The notes under the pieces: generated by a model
What the model saw: only the letters and a program-made list of their open reading frames with translations
What the model was told of the DNA's origin: nothing
Databases searched by the model: none
Program-made: the position numbers and the translations under genes
Shown: piece after piece, positions 10,501 through 19,124 of the stretch
Layout of the letters: every line of letters starts with the position of its first letter
Numbering within the stretch: position 1 is the stretch's first letter
Source of the DNA: a virus
Virus record (IMG/VR): IMGVR_UViG_3300044632_001003
Span: 141,010 to 205,009 of that record
Length of the DNA stretch: 64,000 bases
Reading direction: 5' to 3' (one strand)

Positions 10501-13500
10501 TACTTGTTGAATCATCCCAGATTCCATACCAACCAGTTTGTAAGTTTGAATAATAATCTTGGTTATCAATATAAATTGCATTTACTGATCCAATTGTTCC
10601 GCTGTTATACCTGATGAATCCAGTGCCTGGGTCAGAATTTGTTGTAGTTGTACTAAATTGATAATTAACACCACCCTTGTTTCCAGAAATACCTTGGATA
10701 CCTTGATATCCTTGAATACCTTGTGTCCCCTGTACTCCCTGCTCACCCTGAATGCCTTGAGTTCCTTGGTCTCCTACTGTTCCTTGAGTACCTTGGCGAC
10801 CTTGAACACCCTGAACACCTTGACGACCCTGAACACCTTGAGCACCATCAGTTCCTTGAGTACCTACATCACCCTGAATACCTTGGCGACCCTGAATACC
10901 TTGGCGACCCTGAAGACCTTGAGTTCCTTGTTCGCCTTGAAGACCCTGCTCACCTTGAGTTCCTTGAACACCCTGGATTCCCTGACGACCCTGAGTTCCT
11001 TGAATACCTTGAGTACCCTGAATACCCTGAGTACCTTGCTCACCCTGAACGCCTTGGATGCCTTGAGTACCTTGAGTACCTTGAGTACCTTGAACACCTT
11101 GGATACCTTGACGACCTTGAGTGCCTTGAACGCCCTGAACACCTTGAGCGCCAGTAATACCCTGAGTTCCTTGCTCACCCTGAATACCTTGAACACCTTG
11201 AGTACCTTGCTCACCCTGAATACCTTGAACACCCTGAGTACCTTGGGTTCCTTGAGTGCCTTGGACACCCTGACGACCTTGAAGACCCTGCTGACCTTGA
11301 ACGCCTTGAACACCCTGAACACCTTGAGTGCCTTGGACACCTTGAACACCCTGGCGACCTTGGAGAGCAACTTCTTCAATCAGCGACCAGGTTACTCCAA
11401 CTCCTGTAGAGGTAAGAACTGAAGTCGTTGTTCCAACTTGATTAACAGTATCATAAAGTGGTCCCTTAAATGCAACTCCACTAAAGGCAGTAATTAATCC
11501 AGCAGAACTAAACTGTGAAGCATGTAATACTGTAGTTGTTGTAATTCCAAGAGTGCTGATTCCACTGACATTTACTCCAGTGAGTTTTGGAGTTTGAGCA
11601 ACAGATACAATTCCCGAAGAAACCGTTAAATTAGTTGCATCAAATGCAGCAATACCTTTTGTAGTATCAGTTGCAAATGTATGAGTATTGCTTGTAATAA
11701 CGCCAGTTACTCTTCCATAAGAATCAACATTAATTTGAGTAACAAAAGAAGTATCACCGCTTGTTAGTGAAGACTTAGAAGTTGCAACAGTTGCTAAATC
11801 AATATCGTCAGCATTAACAACAATTCTTGATGTACTTGCTGTACCGACAGCCAGTTCAGTGACAAGACTATTATAAAGACCAGCACCAGCAAGAGTTTGA
11901 GTTGGAGCTGTGAATTGTGTCCATTCTAATGCCGATGTACCAACACCGACATTACCCCTTGTGATATGAACCCAACCAGTGCCGCCATTAATTACACCAT
12001 CACCAATGAATGTAAAGTCACCAGGAGCAATTTCAGCATCTTCATCATAATTTGCATCTCTGACTAATTCCCAAGAAGTAGATCCACTACCAGCTCTTGT
12101 GATGTTGTAAATACCATTTTCAAATAAATTCGTTTGATCTTTAACAAGAATTCTTTCATCAAATATAGATGTAACACCATCAACTATAAGTGTTCCAATC
12201 CCAACACCCCACAGCTTTGCTCCAACTCCAGCAAAACCATTATCATAATATGAAGAAAGATTTGAAGTCGTTGCAACAGACACAGACTTCTGAATTGTAA
12301 TCGCAGACTGGAAGTTGTCCAGATAGTTCTTCGTTACAAGTTCATTGGTTGCACTTGGAATGGTCTCAGTTGCAAAGAAACGATAACCATAAACATTACT
12401 TGAAATTCCAGCCTCACCATTTACGGTGAGGGTTCTGTTCATCACATTGGTTCCAACACCAACACGATTTGCTGCAGAATCATAAACAAGAGTTGCAGCA
12501 CCAGCAAAAATTCCGTTATCATTATATTGGACTTGCTGGTTACTACCTGCAGCAGTGGTTGCCTGAACAGTGATTGTTGAAATATTTCCAGAAGAGCTGG
12601 CAGTAATTCCACTACCAACGAAATTGACAATCGTTACAGCTCCAAGAGTTCCTACCTGAACACCTTCATCTTGAATTGTAATACCTGTGATTGCATTTGC
12701 AGGAGCACCATCTACCCAATCAATGCCATCTGCAGTTGAGATAAGAACCTGACCACTTGTTCCAGCTTGATTATTCTTATCGTAAAGTGCTCCCTGAAGT
12801 CTGATTGCACCAGCAACATCTAAATGTCTAGATGGTAATGTTGTATTAATACCAACATAACCAGTCAAACCTTCAACGAATACATCATCATTTAAGTTGA
12901 TATCAACATCAGATCCATCTCCAAGTTTTACATAATCTTGTGCTCCTTCAAAAATATCAACTAATTGAACTCCACCAGCATTGATTCTGATTCTATCTTC
13001 CGTTAATCTAATAAAAGTATCATCAGAAATATCTTGATAGCGATAAATGTATTGACCGACATAGATGTCTGTTCCGAATGTGGCAATACCAGTTACATTA
13101 AGAGATCCTCCAAGGGCATCAGAAATACTTACTCCAGCAAAAGTTGCATTAGAAAGAACAGTAAGATCTTGAGTTCTTACTTCTCCATAAACATCAAGTT
13201 CTGTAGTTGCAAGGCTTGTGCCAATACCAACTTTTCCATCCTGAAGAATTGAAATTGCTTCTACTTGAGCCCCAGTTTGGTTATCAGATAAAATTGAAAG
13301 TGACTTATTGTTACCACTTCTTGTTCCAAAATACTTAATATTAAATCCATAGTCTGCACTATTTCCACTTATACCATTAGCAAGACCATTGACTCTGAAA
13401 ATATCAACATCCTTTGATACTACAGAAGTTCTAATGATTGACCCAGTAGGAGTTGCTACCCCATAGTCAAATCTTAGTTCGTTATCACCAATATCAAGAT

Positions 13501-14638
13501 TATCAGCAAATGTTGAAACACCAGTAATTGAAAGTTGATTGGCAAACTGAGTTCCATAAACAGTCGAACCAGTTGCAACAGTTTCTAACTTTTTGGAATT
13601 ATCGTAATAGAGTTCTACTGATCCATTCCTTATGAATGAACCCATAGTTTCACCCTCAGTGGTTGCAATAACAACTGCAGCACCATTAGTTTCCAATCTT
13701 AAATTACCAGCACCAATATCCCTAATGTAGGATTGACCAGATGAATGATAAATATCCAAAGATGGAGTGTTTCCAAAATACAATCTATCATTATCACCAA
13801 AGTATGCAGAGGCACCAAATGATACGTTGCCAGAGAATGTGCTTAGACCAGATACAAAAATATTCTGTGCATCTAGTGCCTTACTTACAGTAAGACCACC
13901 ACCTAGAGTGGATACTCCACTTACTGACAGTCTTGTCAGATCTGCAATTCCACCAATAACAGAAGTTGAAATTCCAGATAGGGGAGCATAAGTTGCAATA
14001 CCAGCAACCTCAGCGTATGTTGCAATGCCAGCAACTTCAGAATACGTTGAGAATCCTGCTTGGCCCGAATATGTAGATACACCAGCTACAAAAGCATAGG
14101 TTGCCACACCTGCATTTGTGGCATAACCAGAAAACGTAGAGATTCCAGAAATTTGTGCGTAGGTTGAAAACCCAGCTTGACCAGAATATGTAGAGAATCC
14201 AGCCTTTGGTGCATAAGTTGCTACGCCAGCAGAAGCGGCATAAGTTGCTACACCAGCAGAAGTCGCATAATCAGAAAATGTAGCGATTCCAGAAACTTCA
14301 GAATAAGTGGAGAAACCTGCTTGACCAGAATACGTTGAGAATCCTGCGGTAGGAGTATAAGTTGCAATTCCAGCAGAAGAAGCATATGTAGAGACACCTG
14401 CTGTCTTTGCATATCCAGCAGTTGTTGCTTCACCCTCAAAAGATCCAACAAAAGAACTAGCGGTAACAATACCAGTGATTTCTGCACCACCTTTAACATA
14501 CAAGTCACTAGTTGCATTGGTTGTGCCAATACCGACTCTACCAGTTATTTGTAATACTGATCTACTTTCGGTATAATCAGGAATACCAATGCGTACAAGT
14601 TCGTTTCTACCGCTGAGATATCTTATTGGACCTGCCAT
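7517..14638 (-). CDS. giant collagen-like tail fibre protein
   Basis: 2373 residues, the largest gene in the window. The N-terminus (GRVGIGTTNATSDLYVKGG) matches a fibre pattern that recurs in 24749-25906. Residues ~90-200 are a tandem repeat of the type [A/S]-G-[V/I]-[S/A]-T-Y-[A/S]. Three tracts of Gly-X-Gln collagen-like triplets lie at roughly 1093-1319, 1436-1803 and 1959-2029 (GIQGVQGTQG and variants), separated by globular insertions of ~110-150 residues. The C-terminal ~340 residues are Ser/Thr/Gly rich. Known: phage collagen-like tracts trimerise into rods. Inferred: a long trimeric side or tail fibre. It starts four nucleotides upstream of the RCC1 adhesin block, so it is co-expressed with it. 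Confidence 0.85.
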   Translation of the reverse strand: MAGPIRYLSGRNELVRIGIPDYTESRSVLQITGRVGIGTTNATSDLYVKGGAEITGIVTASSFVGSFEGEATTAGYAKTAGVSTYASSAGIATYTPTAGFSTYSGQAGFSTYSEVSGIATFSDYATSAGVATYAASAGVATYAPKAGFSTYSGQAGFSTYAQISGISTFSGYATNAGVATYAFVAGVSTYSGQAGFSTYSEVAGIATYAEVAGIATYAPLSGISTSVIGGIADLTRLSVSGVSTLGGGLTVSKALDAQNIFVSGLSTFSGNVSFGASAYFGDNDRLYFGNTPSLDIYHSSGQSYIRDIGAGNLRLETNGAAVVIATTEGETMGSFIRNGSVELYYDNSKKLETVATGSTVYGTQFANQLSITGVSTFADNLDIGDNELRFDYGVATPTGSIIRTSVVSKDVDIFRVNGLANGISGNSADYGFNIKYFGTRSGNNKSLSILSDNQTGAQVEAISILQDGKVGIGTSLATTELDVYGEVRTQDLTVLSNATFAGVSISDALGGSLNVTGIATFGTDIYVGQYIYRYQDISDDTFIRLTEDRIRINAGGVQLVDIFEGAQDYVKLGDGSDVDINLNDDVFVEGLTGYVGINTTLPSRHLDVAGAIRLQGALYDKNNQAGTSGQVLISTADGIDWVDGAPANAITGITIQDEGVQVGTLGAVTIVNFVGSGITASSSGNISTITVQATTAAGSNQQVQYNDNGIFAGAATLVYDSAANRVGVGTNVMNRTLTVNGEAGISSNVYGYRFFATETIPSATNELVTKNYLDNFQSAITIQKSVSVATTSNLSSYYDNGFAGVGAKLWGVGIGTLIVDGVTSIFDERILVKDQTNLFENGIYNITRAGSGSTSWELVRDANYDEDAEIAPGDFTFIGDGVINGGTGWVHITRGNVGVGTSALEWTQFTAPTQTLAGAGLYNSLVTELAVGTASTSRIVVNADDIDLATVATSKSSLTSGDTSFVTQINVDSYGRVTGVITSNTHTFATDTTKGIAAFDATNLTVSSGIVSVAQTPKLTGVNVSGISTLGITTTTVLHASQFSSAGLITAFSGVAFKGPLYDTVNQVGTTTSVLTSTGVGVTWSLIEEVALQGRQGVQGVQGTQGVQGVQGVQGQQGLQGRQGVQGTQGTQGTQGVQGIQGEQGTQGVQGIQGEQGTQGITGAQGVQGVQGTQGRQGIQGVQGTQGTQGTQGIQGVQGEQGTQGIQGTQGIQGTQGRQGIQGVQGTQGEQGLQGEQGTQGLQGRQGIQGRQGIQGDVGTQGTDGAQGVQGRQGVQGVQGRQGTQGTVGDQGTQGIQGEQGVQGTQGIQGYQGIQGISGNKGGVNYQFSTTTTNSDPGTGFIRYNSGTIGSVNAIYIDNQDYYSNLQTGWYGIWDDSTSTVKGYLVITSASPTGTIVNVWQIDSVTNSTGYYTIGVTFISGTLPSNNELLSVEFSRTGDLGQQGIQGVQGTQGRQGIQGIQGNFGEQGVQGTQGTQGEQGIQGVQGRQGAQGIQGEQGTQGRQGIQGVQGVQGLLGTQGTVGQQGTQGTTGGQGIQGIQGTTGQQGAQGIKGEQGVQGITGAQGTTGAQGIQGFQGVTGSQGTVGTQGTVGGQGIQGTQGVQGVQGDQGIQGRQGLQGITGDTGAQGVQGRQGTQGTDGSQGFQGVQGRQGTQGTTGEQGVQGVQGTLGNQGVQGIQGVLGAQGTAGANGTQGSQGLQGRQGIDGATGAQGVQGRQGIQGVQGTQGIQGQTGTQGTQGIQGQTGTQGTQGIQGISGTLGTQGAQGIQGRQGIQGTTGTQGTTGSQGTQGTTGSQGVQGITGTRGGSDWTPVLVNVTQSTTDSSTFTKTGGTNASWDSSVYSVQGYVLGVYATARISSTTGFAMFGLNSDPTTDTSFSSIDYAFYFDNGTVSIYEGGTSVYSSGTYTATDTAYVLYDGTTVRYYLNGTLLRQVNRSPGSALFLDSSIYTSNLAFNNLAFGPMGSQGIQGVQGTQGITGAQGIQGITGPQGTQGIQGRQGIQGFQGTTGPQGIQGNNGTQGTQGTQGLIGPSNAILSIDDTSTTTLYPVMVSTLGSNATPKSRSTATAFAFNASTNVLSVANIAASNHYDFTGTYNINLGSGGTEGRGLVAGYSGGSYGGIGYNVRHTTTSGSYIAPGTDTSSYLLFNQGFTFYNAAAGSAGRSLSYTTLGLLTSSGNFGQPVGGSFHRVAYTSADNSYSGTFWWNGIAFGNNGDNYLVAGRTAVGGRFRFYTNNTSDITSNTTPGGTLAVTMDNAGDTIIEQNIQLKNRLRDGTNSAGTSGQLLSSTGTGTVWVNNTGTNAYHYLAINTDKNDVSDYGNLRLTAITGSDTYEANDTNPLVRDTRAPILADFFALTASISMSISSTGYLQVTTAV

Positions 14639-14651
14639 TTTATTCTACGAA

Positions 14652-14993
14652 TTAGAGGTTAGAAGTTTCTAGAATACTAGTTAAAAATTTCAAATTCGTT
14701 GCATTACTACCAGAGGTAACCAGAGAGTCTCCAGTTTCTAATACTAATTTTCCTGCAAGTAGATTAACAGTGTCATTAGGTGCAATAGGAATATCCTTAA
14801 TTAAAGGAGTGTCAGATCCATCTCTGCGGAAATTTAATGTCATTGTATAAGTCGTAGCTCCCATATTTGTGCATTGAGCCAAAAGAACTACTCCTGTGTA
14901 TCCAACAGGAGCAGTATAAACTACTGCGTTTGAAGTTCCTACGGTTTGTGTTACCGTCTGAAAAGTATTTACTGCTGCCGATGCTGCTGCCAT
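14652..14993 (-). CDS. small beta-rich virion-associated protein
   Basis: 113 residues: Ala-rich start (MAAASAAVNTFQ), then alternating hydrophobic/Thr strands (VVYTAPVGYTGVVLLAQC) typical of a small beta-sandwich. No catalytic motif. It sits between the giant fibre and the beta-helix protein with 4-13 nt gaps, so it belongs to the same structural operon. It could be a fibre tip, a connector or a decoration protein; not recognised further. Confidence 0.7.
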   Translation of the reverse strand: MAAASAAVNTFQTVTQTVGTSNAVVYTAPVGYTGVVLLAQCTNMGATTYTMTLNFRRDGSDTPLIKDIPIAPNDTVNLLAGKLVLETGDSLVTSGSNATNLKFLTSILETSNL

Positions 14994-14997
14994 TTAA

Positions 14998-17529
14998 TTA
15001 ATCTCCTCCTAGAGCTAGAATGAATGGGGTAACCTGACTGAACAAACTCTTAACATAAATTGCTCCAGAAATTGTTCCTGTAGTTTGGTCGATTATAACA
15101 CCATCACCAATTCTGAAGTTACCATCTTGGTCAGTGCTCGTATAAATGACCTCACCACCATCAATCTTTACAACTTCATTTTCTTGAACTGTCACTCCAC
15201 CCTTAGAAGGTCTTGCAGTTTCAATTGCATTTCCAGCACCAATATACTCAAAAGAATGTGAAGAAGCGATTTGCAAACTTTGTCTAGCAAAATATGCAGT
15301 TAATCCTGCTCCAACATCATTATTTAGATTCTGTACCAGAGAGACTGTTGTGATTCCAGATGATGGAAGAGTTGCAGAATCAATCAAATAATAAATTGGA
15401 GATAGCACTGGTTCTGCAGTTGCTGTTACTCCACCACCAACAGGGGCAGCAATTGTAATTACTGGAGGACTATCTAACTCATACTGGAATCCAGTTGTAA
15501 GTATGTTAATACTATCAACTCCACCAAGAGAATTAAGATTTGCAGTAAGCTGAGCAGGAATTGCGTTACCAGGACCAGTTGGTGCAGTAACAGTAACCAA
15601 AGGTGGTGTTGAATATCCTGCTCCAGGATTTGTAACTGTTGCGGACTGAACTGAGTAATACTTCTTATCAAAATAAACTGATTGTCCAGAATAAGGTCTG
15701 AATGTACCAACCCCAGAGAGAACGACAACATTATCACCCCTTGTTGTCAGGGTTGTAAGTCCTGCGGTATATCTATCAGTTGATTTTGTAGTTTCATCAC
15801 CCACACCTTCAGATACAAGACCTTCTCTACCAAATGAAGAGTTAGAGTTTGTAAGGTCTAACTGTCCGCCTTGTCCAGTATAAATTGCACGGTCAGTACA
15901 AATAGTAAAGATAGAAACCAACTGAGCATAAGCACCGTTTGTGATGGAAACACCAATTCCACCTTGATTATATTGTGTATAGGAATCAACGTGGAATGCA
16001 CCCTGAATACCAATGTCTCCTTGGTCTCCTACTTCAGAGTTGAATCCATCAATTTTAGCTCCAATACTATTAGGAATAAAGTTGGTGCAGTTTCTAACAT
16101 AAGGTCCTTTTGTAACTGGACCAGTTCCTTGCAGAGGACTTAATGAAGATGTTAGAATTCCTGAGTTAATTGCACCATTATTACCAGGATAGTTTGTATT
16201 GATTCCACTTGCAGAAAGTCCGACATCAATAATAGTAGTAACAATCCCAACGCAAGAATAAATTGCAGATACAACGTTAGCACAACTATTCACACTATTA
16301 TTAAATCCAGTTAGAGGATCAGCTTGCATTGATAGATCCTTTACCTGAGTAAATTCATTCTGATAATTTGTATATTTCTCAACTGTTCCACCAGACGTAT
16401 AGAAGTGGTCCAATGTGGATACACCAACCACAACTTCAAACGTATTAACTCCAACAACACTCTTGACTGGGAAAATATATCCGAAAGAACCATCTGGATA
16501 AATGACTGTTCCAGGTCCAGAATTACAAGTAAATCCTAGACCGATAATTTTTACAGGATCATCCTTTAAAAGTCCGTGATTTGCTACGGTAATTGTTGTA
16601 ACACCAGTTGTTCTATCATAAGTTGCATTAGTAACTGATAGACTTCCAATACCAGCAGACTTACTACCCCAAGTAGCGTTATTGATAATCGATCTAACAA
16701 TGCCTGCAGAGTATTGAATTGCATCAATCGTTTCTGTCTTTACACCAACAATATGTTGAATTGCACCACCATTGTAATATGACTTACCTGCACCTACACA
16801 CTTGGAGTTGCCACCTCTGGTAATGTCGTGGCAAACACAATTCCAAATTGAACGAATATCTTCGATACAATTATTGACTGTTCCAATTCCGATATTGAAT
16901 GCAGGATTTCTATAATCTGTGCTTGTAATATACCCTACTGTTTCTCTAGCAATAAATTCAATATTATTACGAATCATTCGAGCAGCATCAAAATATCTGT
17001 CTGCTGCAGTTCCTAATAGTGGTCTTAGTGAAACAACCGCCGCACCATTTGTCGATGGTTGCCCCATAAAACTGATGTTTGTTATATGGCAACCATTGCC
17101 CATATAAAACAAATCTTTTGATGGGTCAGATGGAGTAACTATACAGTTTCTAAGTTCTGCACCTTCGATTCCAAGGTTATCACACATGTTGATAGGATTA
17201 CTCTCAACATATGTTCCAGGGAAAATCCTTATCGTATCATATGGACCAGAAGCAGAAACTGCGGCACCAATTGTCCTTTTTGAATCAATTTGGTTCAGAC
17301 CAGTATTATCATCCGAACCATTCATTGTAACGAATAGTGTCTTACCAGCGGTTGTTGCTGCACCAGCTTCTACAATTCTGGTGCCAATCCCAACCCCGTT
17401 TCTATCCTGCTTTAAAAGAATTCTACCGTCATATGTGTTAATGGCTAGCTCACCTAGAGGAAGTTGCTCTAAAGTTGGCTTCTTACCAGGGACTGCTGAT
17501 CTTTTAAACCTAATAATTGGATCGGCCAT
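14998..17529 (-). CDS. virion protein with parallel beta-helix-like region
   Basis: 843 residues. The N-terminus (PIIRFKRSAVPGKKPTLEQLP) is typical of cyanophage fibre or baseplate-attachment ends. Residues ~75-180 have a pectate-lyase/hyaluronidase-like beginning: a G-S-D-D-N-T-G segment, then TIRIFPGTYVE and short repeating turns (NMCDNLGIEGAELRNCIV) that suggest a right-handed beta-helix. Many later segments are Gly/Val/Thr strands. A TATAAATA late-promoter match lies ~50 nt upstream. Likely a tail spike or fibre subunit. No glycosidase active site can be assigned by eye, so enzymatic activity is not claimed. Confidence 0.75.
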   Translation of the reverse strand: MADPIIRFKRSAVPGKKPTLEQLPLGELAINTYDGRILLKQDRNGVGIGTRIVEAGAATTAGKTLFVTMNGSDDNTGLNQIDSKRTIGAAVSASGPYDTIRIFPGTYVESNPINMCDNLGIEGAELRNCIVTPSDPSKDLFYMGNGCHITNISFMGQPSTNGAAVVSLRPLLGTAADRYFDAARMIRNNIEFIARETVGYITSTDYRNPAFNIGIGTVNNCIEDIRSIWNCVCHDITRGGNSKCVGAGKSYYNGGAIQHIVGVKTETIDAIQYSAGIVRSIINNATWGSKSAGIGSLSVTNATYDRTTGVTTITVANHGLLKDDPVKIIGLGFTCNSGPGTVIYPDGSFGYIFPVKSVVGVNTFEVVVGVSTLDHFYTSGGTVEKYTNYQNEFTQVKDLSMQADPLTGFNNSVNSCANVVSAIYSCVGIVTTIIDVGLSASGINTNYPGNNGAINSGILTSSLSPLQGTGPVTKGPYVRNCTNFIPNSIGAKIDGFNSEVGDQGDIGIQGAFHVDSYTQYNQGGIGVSITNGAYAQLVSIFTICTDRAIYTGQGGQLDLTNSNSSFGREGLVSEGVGDETTKSTDRYTAGLTTLTTRGDNVVVLSGVGTFRPYSGQSVYFDKKYYSVQSATVTNPGAGYSTPPLVTVTAPTGPGNAIPAQLTANLNSLGGVDSINILTTGFQYELDSPPVITIAAPVGGGVTATAEPVLSPIYYLIDSATLPSSGITTVSLVQNLNNDVGAGLTAYFARQSLQIASSHSFEYIGAGNAIETARPSKGGVTVQENEVVKIDGGEVIYTSTDQDGNFRIGDGVIIDQTTGTISGAIYVKSLFSQVTPFILALGGD

Positions 17530-17578
17530 TTAACACATTCGGTATCTACCAGAAGGAACAGTATTTACTATTCTGGTT

Positions 17579-17586
17579 TATTTATA
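17579..17586 (-). promoter_or_regulatory. T4-type late promoter element (TATAAATA)
   Basis: An exact TATAAATA on the minus strand, ~50 nt upstream of the ATG at 17529. This is the T4 late consensus read by the phage sigma factor gp55. Confidence 0.6.
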
Positions 17587-17591
17587 AAAAT

Positions 17592-17963
17592 CTACGAAGC
17601 ATTATTTCTTCTTGGTCTGTATTTAAACAGATTAAGAGGAGGGTCTGGTTTCATCCATTCTTCTATTTTATTAAATCTTTCTTCACTATAAAAGTCTTGC
17701 TGAACAAACCATAATTTCCAGTGCTCATGTCCCTTCGACTGGTTACAATCATGACAGCAACAGACTACGTTTTTTGTAAAGTCTGCTCCACCTTTTGATT
17801 GAGGGATAATGTGATCAATTGTGAGTCTCTCCTCCGACCCACAATAAGCACATTGATGATTCCACTGTTCTTTTATATGTTGCCTCCACATTCGTTTCGC
17901 CTCCCCAGAACTTGTTGCGTGTAACTGAAACAAGTATTCTTTTGGAGAGTGTAGAGGTCCCAT
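17592..17963 (-). CDS. HNH endonuclease
   Basis: 123 residues with a zinc-type HNH core: CAYCG near residue 39, LTIDHIIPQSKGG (the D-H of the HNH motif) near 48-60, and CCCHDCNQSKG near 70-80. The rest is basic. Probably a free-standing homing endonuclease or a DNA-nicking enzyme, which are common in cyanomyoviruses. It sits alone between the fibre operon and the methyltransferase. A GATAAATA late-type element lies ~20 nt upstream (17983-17990). Confidence 0.85.
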   Translation of the reverse strand: MGPLHSPKEYLFQLHATSSGEAKRMWRQHIKEQWNHQCAYCGSEERLTIDHIIPQSKGGADFTKNVVCCCHDCNQSKGHEHWKLWFVQQDFYSEERFNKIEEWMKPDPPLNLFKYRPRRNNAS

Positions 17964-17982
17964 AAGCGATTGCGATTTGAAT

Positions 17983-17990
17983 TATTTATC
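17983..17990 (-). promoter_or_regulatory. late promoter-like element (GATAAATA)
   Basis: One mismatch to TATAAATA, ~20 nt upstream of the HNH start at 17963. It overlaps the last codons and stop of the methyltransferase gene. Confidence 0.4.
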
Positions 17991-18573
17991 CAACATACTC
18001 AATAATGTAAAGACCCCTTAGAGATTCGATTACGTGGGTCTTCTTAATAATGTGGCGGTTATCATAAACAAATCTTTGGGCAGCATCTCTACCACTCCTT
18101 TCACTAAAGAAGTCACTAACCAATACAACTCTTGCCTTACCTTTAGTTAATTCAAGGTCATGATATCTTCCTTCAAAAGTTGTATCGCCATCAATATGAA
18201 TCAGATAATAACTATCGTCTAAAGATTCTAGTTCTTGACTATTAATTGTTTCGACTCTTATATCAATATTTTCTGCAAGAGATTCTGTCAAATTCTCTTC
18301 AGTCCGAGTAGCAGATTCACTATCCAGTTCATATCCAACAATTTTATTTAAAGTGGTCGAACCCAAAGATAAAGAATAAAGACTGTATCCATTTCTTGTT
18401 CCGATTTCTAAAATACTATCTGGGTCATAATATTTTGAAATAGCATAGAAGAGTTCATAATGACTCCCAGAATTGATATAATCACTATGACCTTCTTCTT
18501 CTCTTTCAAAGAAGAATTCCTCATCACCAACTTCAAATATTGATGCTGGTTTTAAACTATAAATCTCTTCCAT
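17986..18573 (-). CDS. SAM-dependent methyltransferase-like protein
   Basis: 195 residues with a class I methyltransferase fold pattern. Motif I is SILEIGTRNGYSLYSLSLG near residues 53-71, followed by an acidic residue after strand 2 (KIVGYELDSESA) and the D-G-D region YLIHIDGDTTFEGRYHD near 120-137. This resembles the Methyltransf_24/CmcI-like group used on small molecules or sugars. The substrate is unknown. It is a single gene with an AATAAATA element ~23 nt upstream (18596-18603). Confidence 0.7.
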   Translation of the reverse strand: MEEIYSLKPASIFEVGDEEFFFEREEEGHSDYINSGSHYELFYAISKYYDPDSILEIGTRNGYSLYSLSLGSTTLNKIVGYELDSESATRTEENLTESLAENIDIRVETINSQELESLDDSYYLIHIDGDTTFEGRYHDLELTKGKARVVLVSDFFSERSGRDAAQRFVYDNRHIIKKTHVIESLRGLYIIEYVG

Positions 18574-18594
18574 CTGAATACAGACTCTTTAAAA

Positions 18595-18717
18595 TTATTT
18601 ATTCTTTGATCCAATAACAAAAACAAGTTCCTTCAGTGTTATAAAAATATAATGGATCTCATCGTAATAAGTAATGTCTTGATCTCTTTCAAGAAAGTGT
18701 TGTATCTTTTTTAGCAT
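18595..18717 (-). CDS. small hypothetical protein (40 aa)
   Basis: Starts MLKKIQHFLERDQDITYYDE, with a hydrophobic middle (IHYIFITLKELVFVIG). It begins one base after the stop of the 98-residue gene, so it is probably translationally coupled. Its stop overlaps the AATAAATA element of the methyltransferase gene. No homologue recognised. Confidence 0.5.
   Translation of the reverse strand: MLKKIQHFLERDQDITYYDEIHYIFITLKELVFVIGSKNK
18596..18603 (-). promoter_or_regulatory. late promoter-like element (AATAAATA)
   Basis: One mismatch to TATAAATA, ~23 nt upstream of the methyltransferase start at 18573. Confidence 0.45.
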
Positions 18718-18718
18718 T

Positions 18719-19015
18719 TTACACAACCACTGGTTCTGCTTGACTTTCTGGAAGTTTGATTTGTGGCAGTTCTTTCACTTCCCAAGAACCGCCAACTCCA
18801 CCATCCATATTCACAACAATCTCATTAGTTGGTAATGCCTTTGGAATCTCAACATCCACAACAGGTCCCATCAGAAACTTATTACGAGTATAAGTTCTGT
18901 TATGTGGATCAAAGGAAACCATTTCAAGAGCATCAGACTCTTCGCCACAGTCCAGAATCTTTCTTCCAGTTCTTTTATCAATCACTGAAAAATACTCATC
19001 ACGATACTTGTTCAT
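18719..19015 (-). CDS. hypothetical protein (98 aa)
   Basis: Starts MNKYRDEYFSVIDKRTGRKI. It has an N-terminal mixed alpha/beta part and a Pro/Glu/Val-rich tail (LPQIKLPESQAEPVVV). The start overlaps the end of the preceding 41-residue gene by 17 nt, placing it third in an aldolase-headed mini-operon. No motif recognised. Confidence 0.65.
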   Translation of the reverse strand: MNKYRDEYFSVIDKRTGRKILDCGEESDALEMVSFDPHNRTYTRNKFLMGPVVDVEIPKALPTNEIVVNMDGGVGGSWEVKELPQIKLPESQAEPVVV

Positions 19016-19124
19016 CTTTTATTTCCTTTTCTTCATTATAAGATGGTTCTGGTTTTCTGTAAAGACCTGGCCAAGTATCACGAATAATCTCTGCGAGTTT
19101 ATAGGGTGTTTCTGATGTTATCAT
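18999..19124 (-). CDS. small hypothetical protein (41 aa)
   Basis: Starts MITSETPYKLAEIIRDTWPG and ends in a charged tail (EEKEIKDEQVS). The ATG overlaps the aldolase stop as ATGA, which is the main evidence that it is a real gene. No function recognised. Confidence 0.5.
   Translation of the reverse strand: MITSETPYKLAEIIRDTWPGLYRKPEPSYNEEKEIKDEQVS

Noticed and set aside
8550-11360. Short direct repeats resembling a CRISPR array.
   Set aside because: Period of 9 nt within one reading frame, no spacers; it is the collagen triplet coding sequence.
10658-11422. Long plus-strand open frames opposite the collagen-like tracts (also 8567-10354 and 28373-29443).
   Set aside because: Leu/Ser/Thr-only repeats produced by the complement of Gly-X-Gln codons; no ribosome site, and the minus-strand fibre frame is clearly coding.
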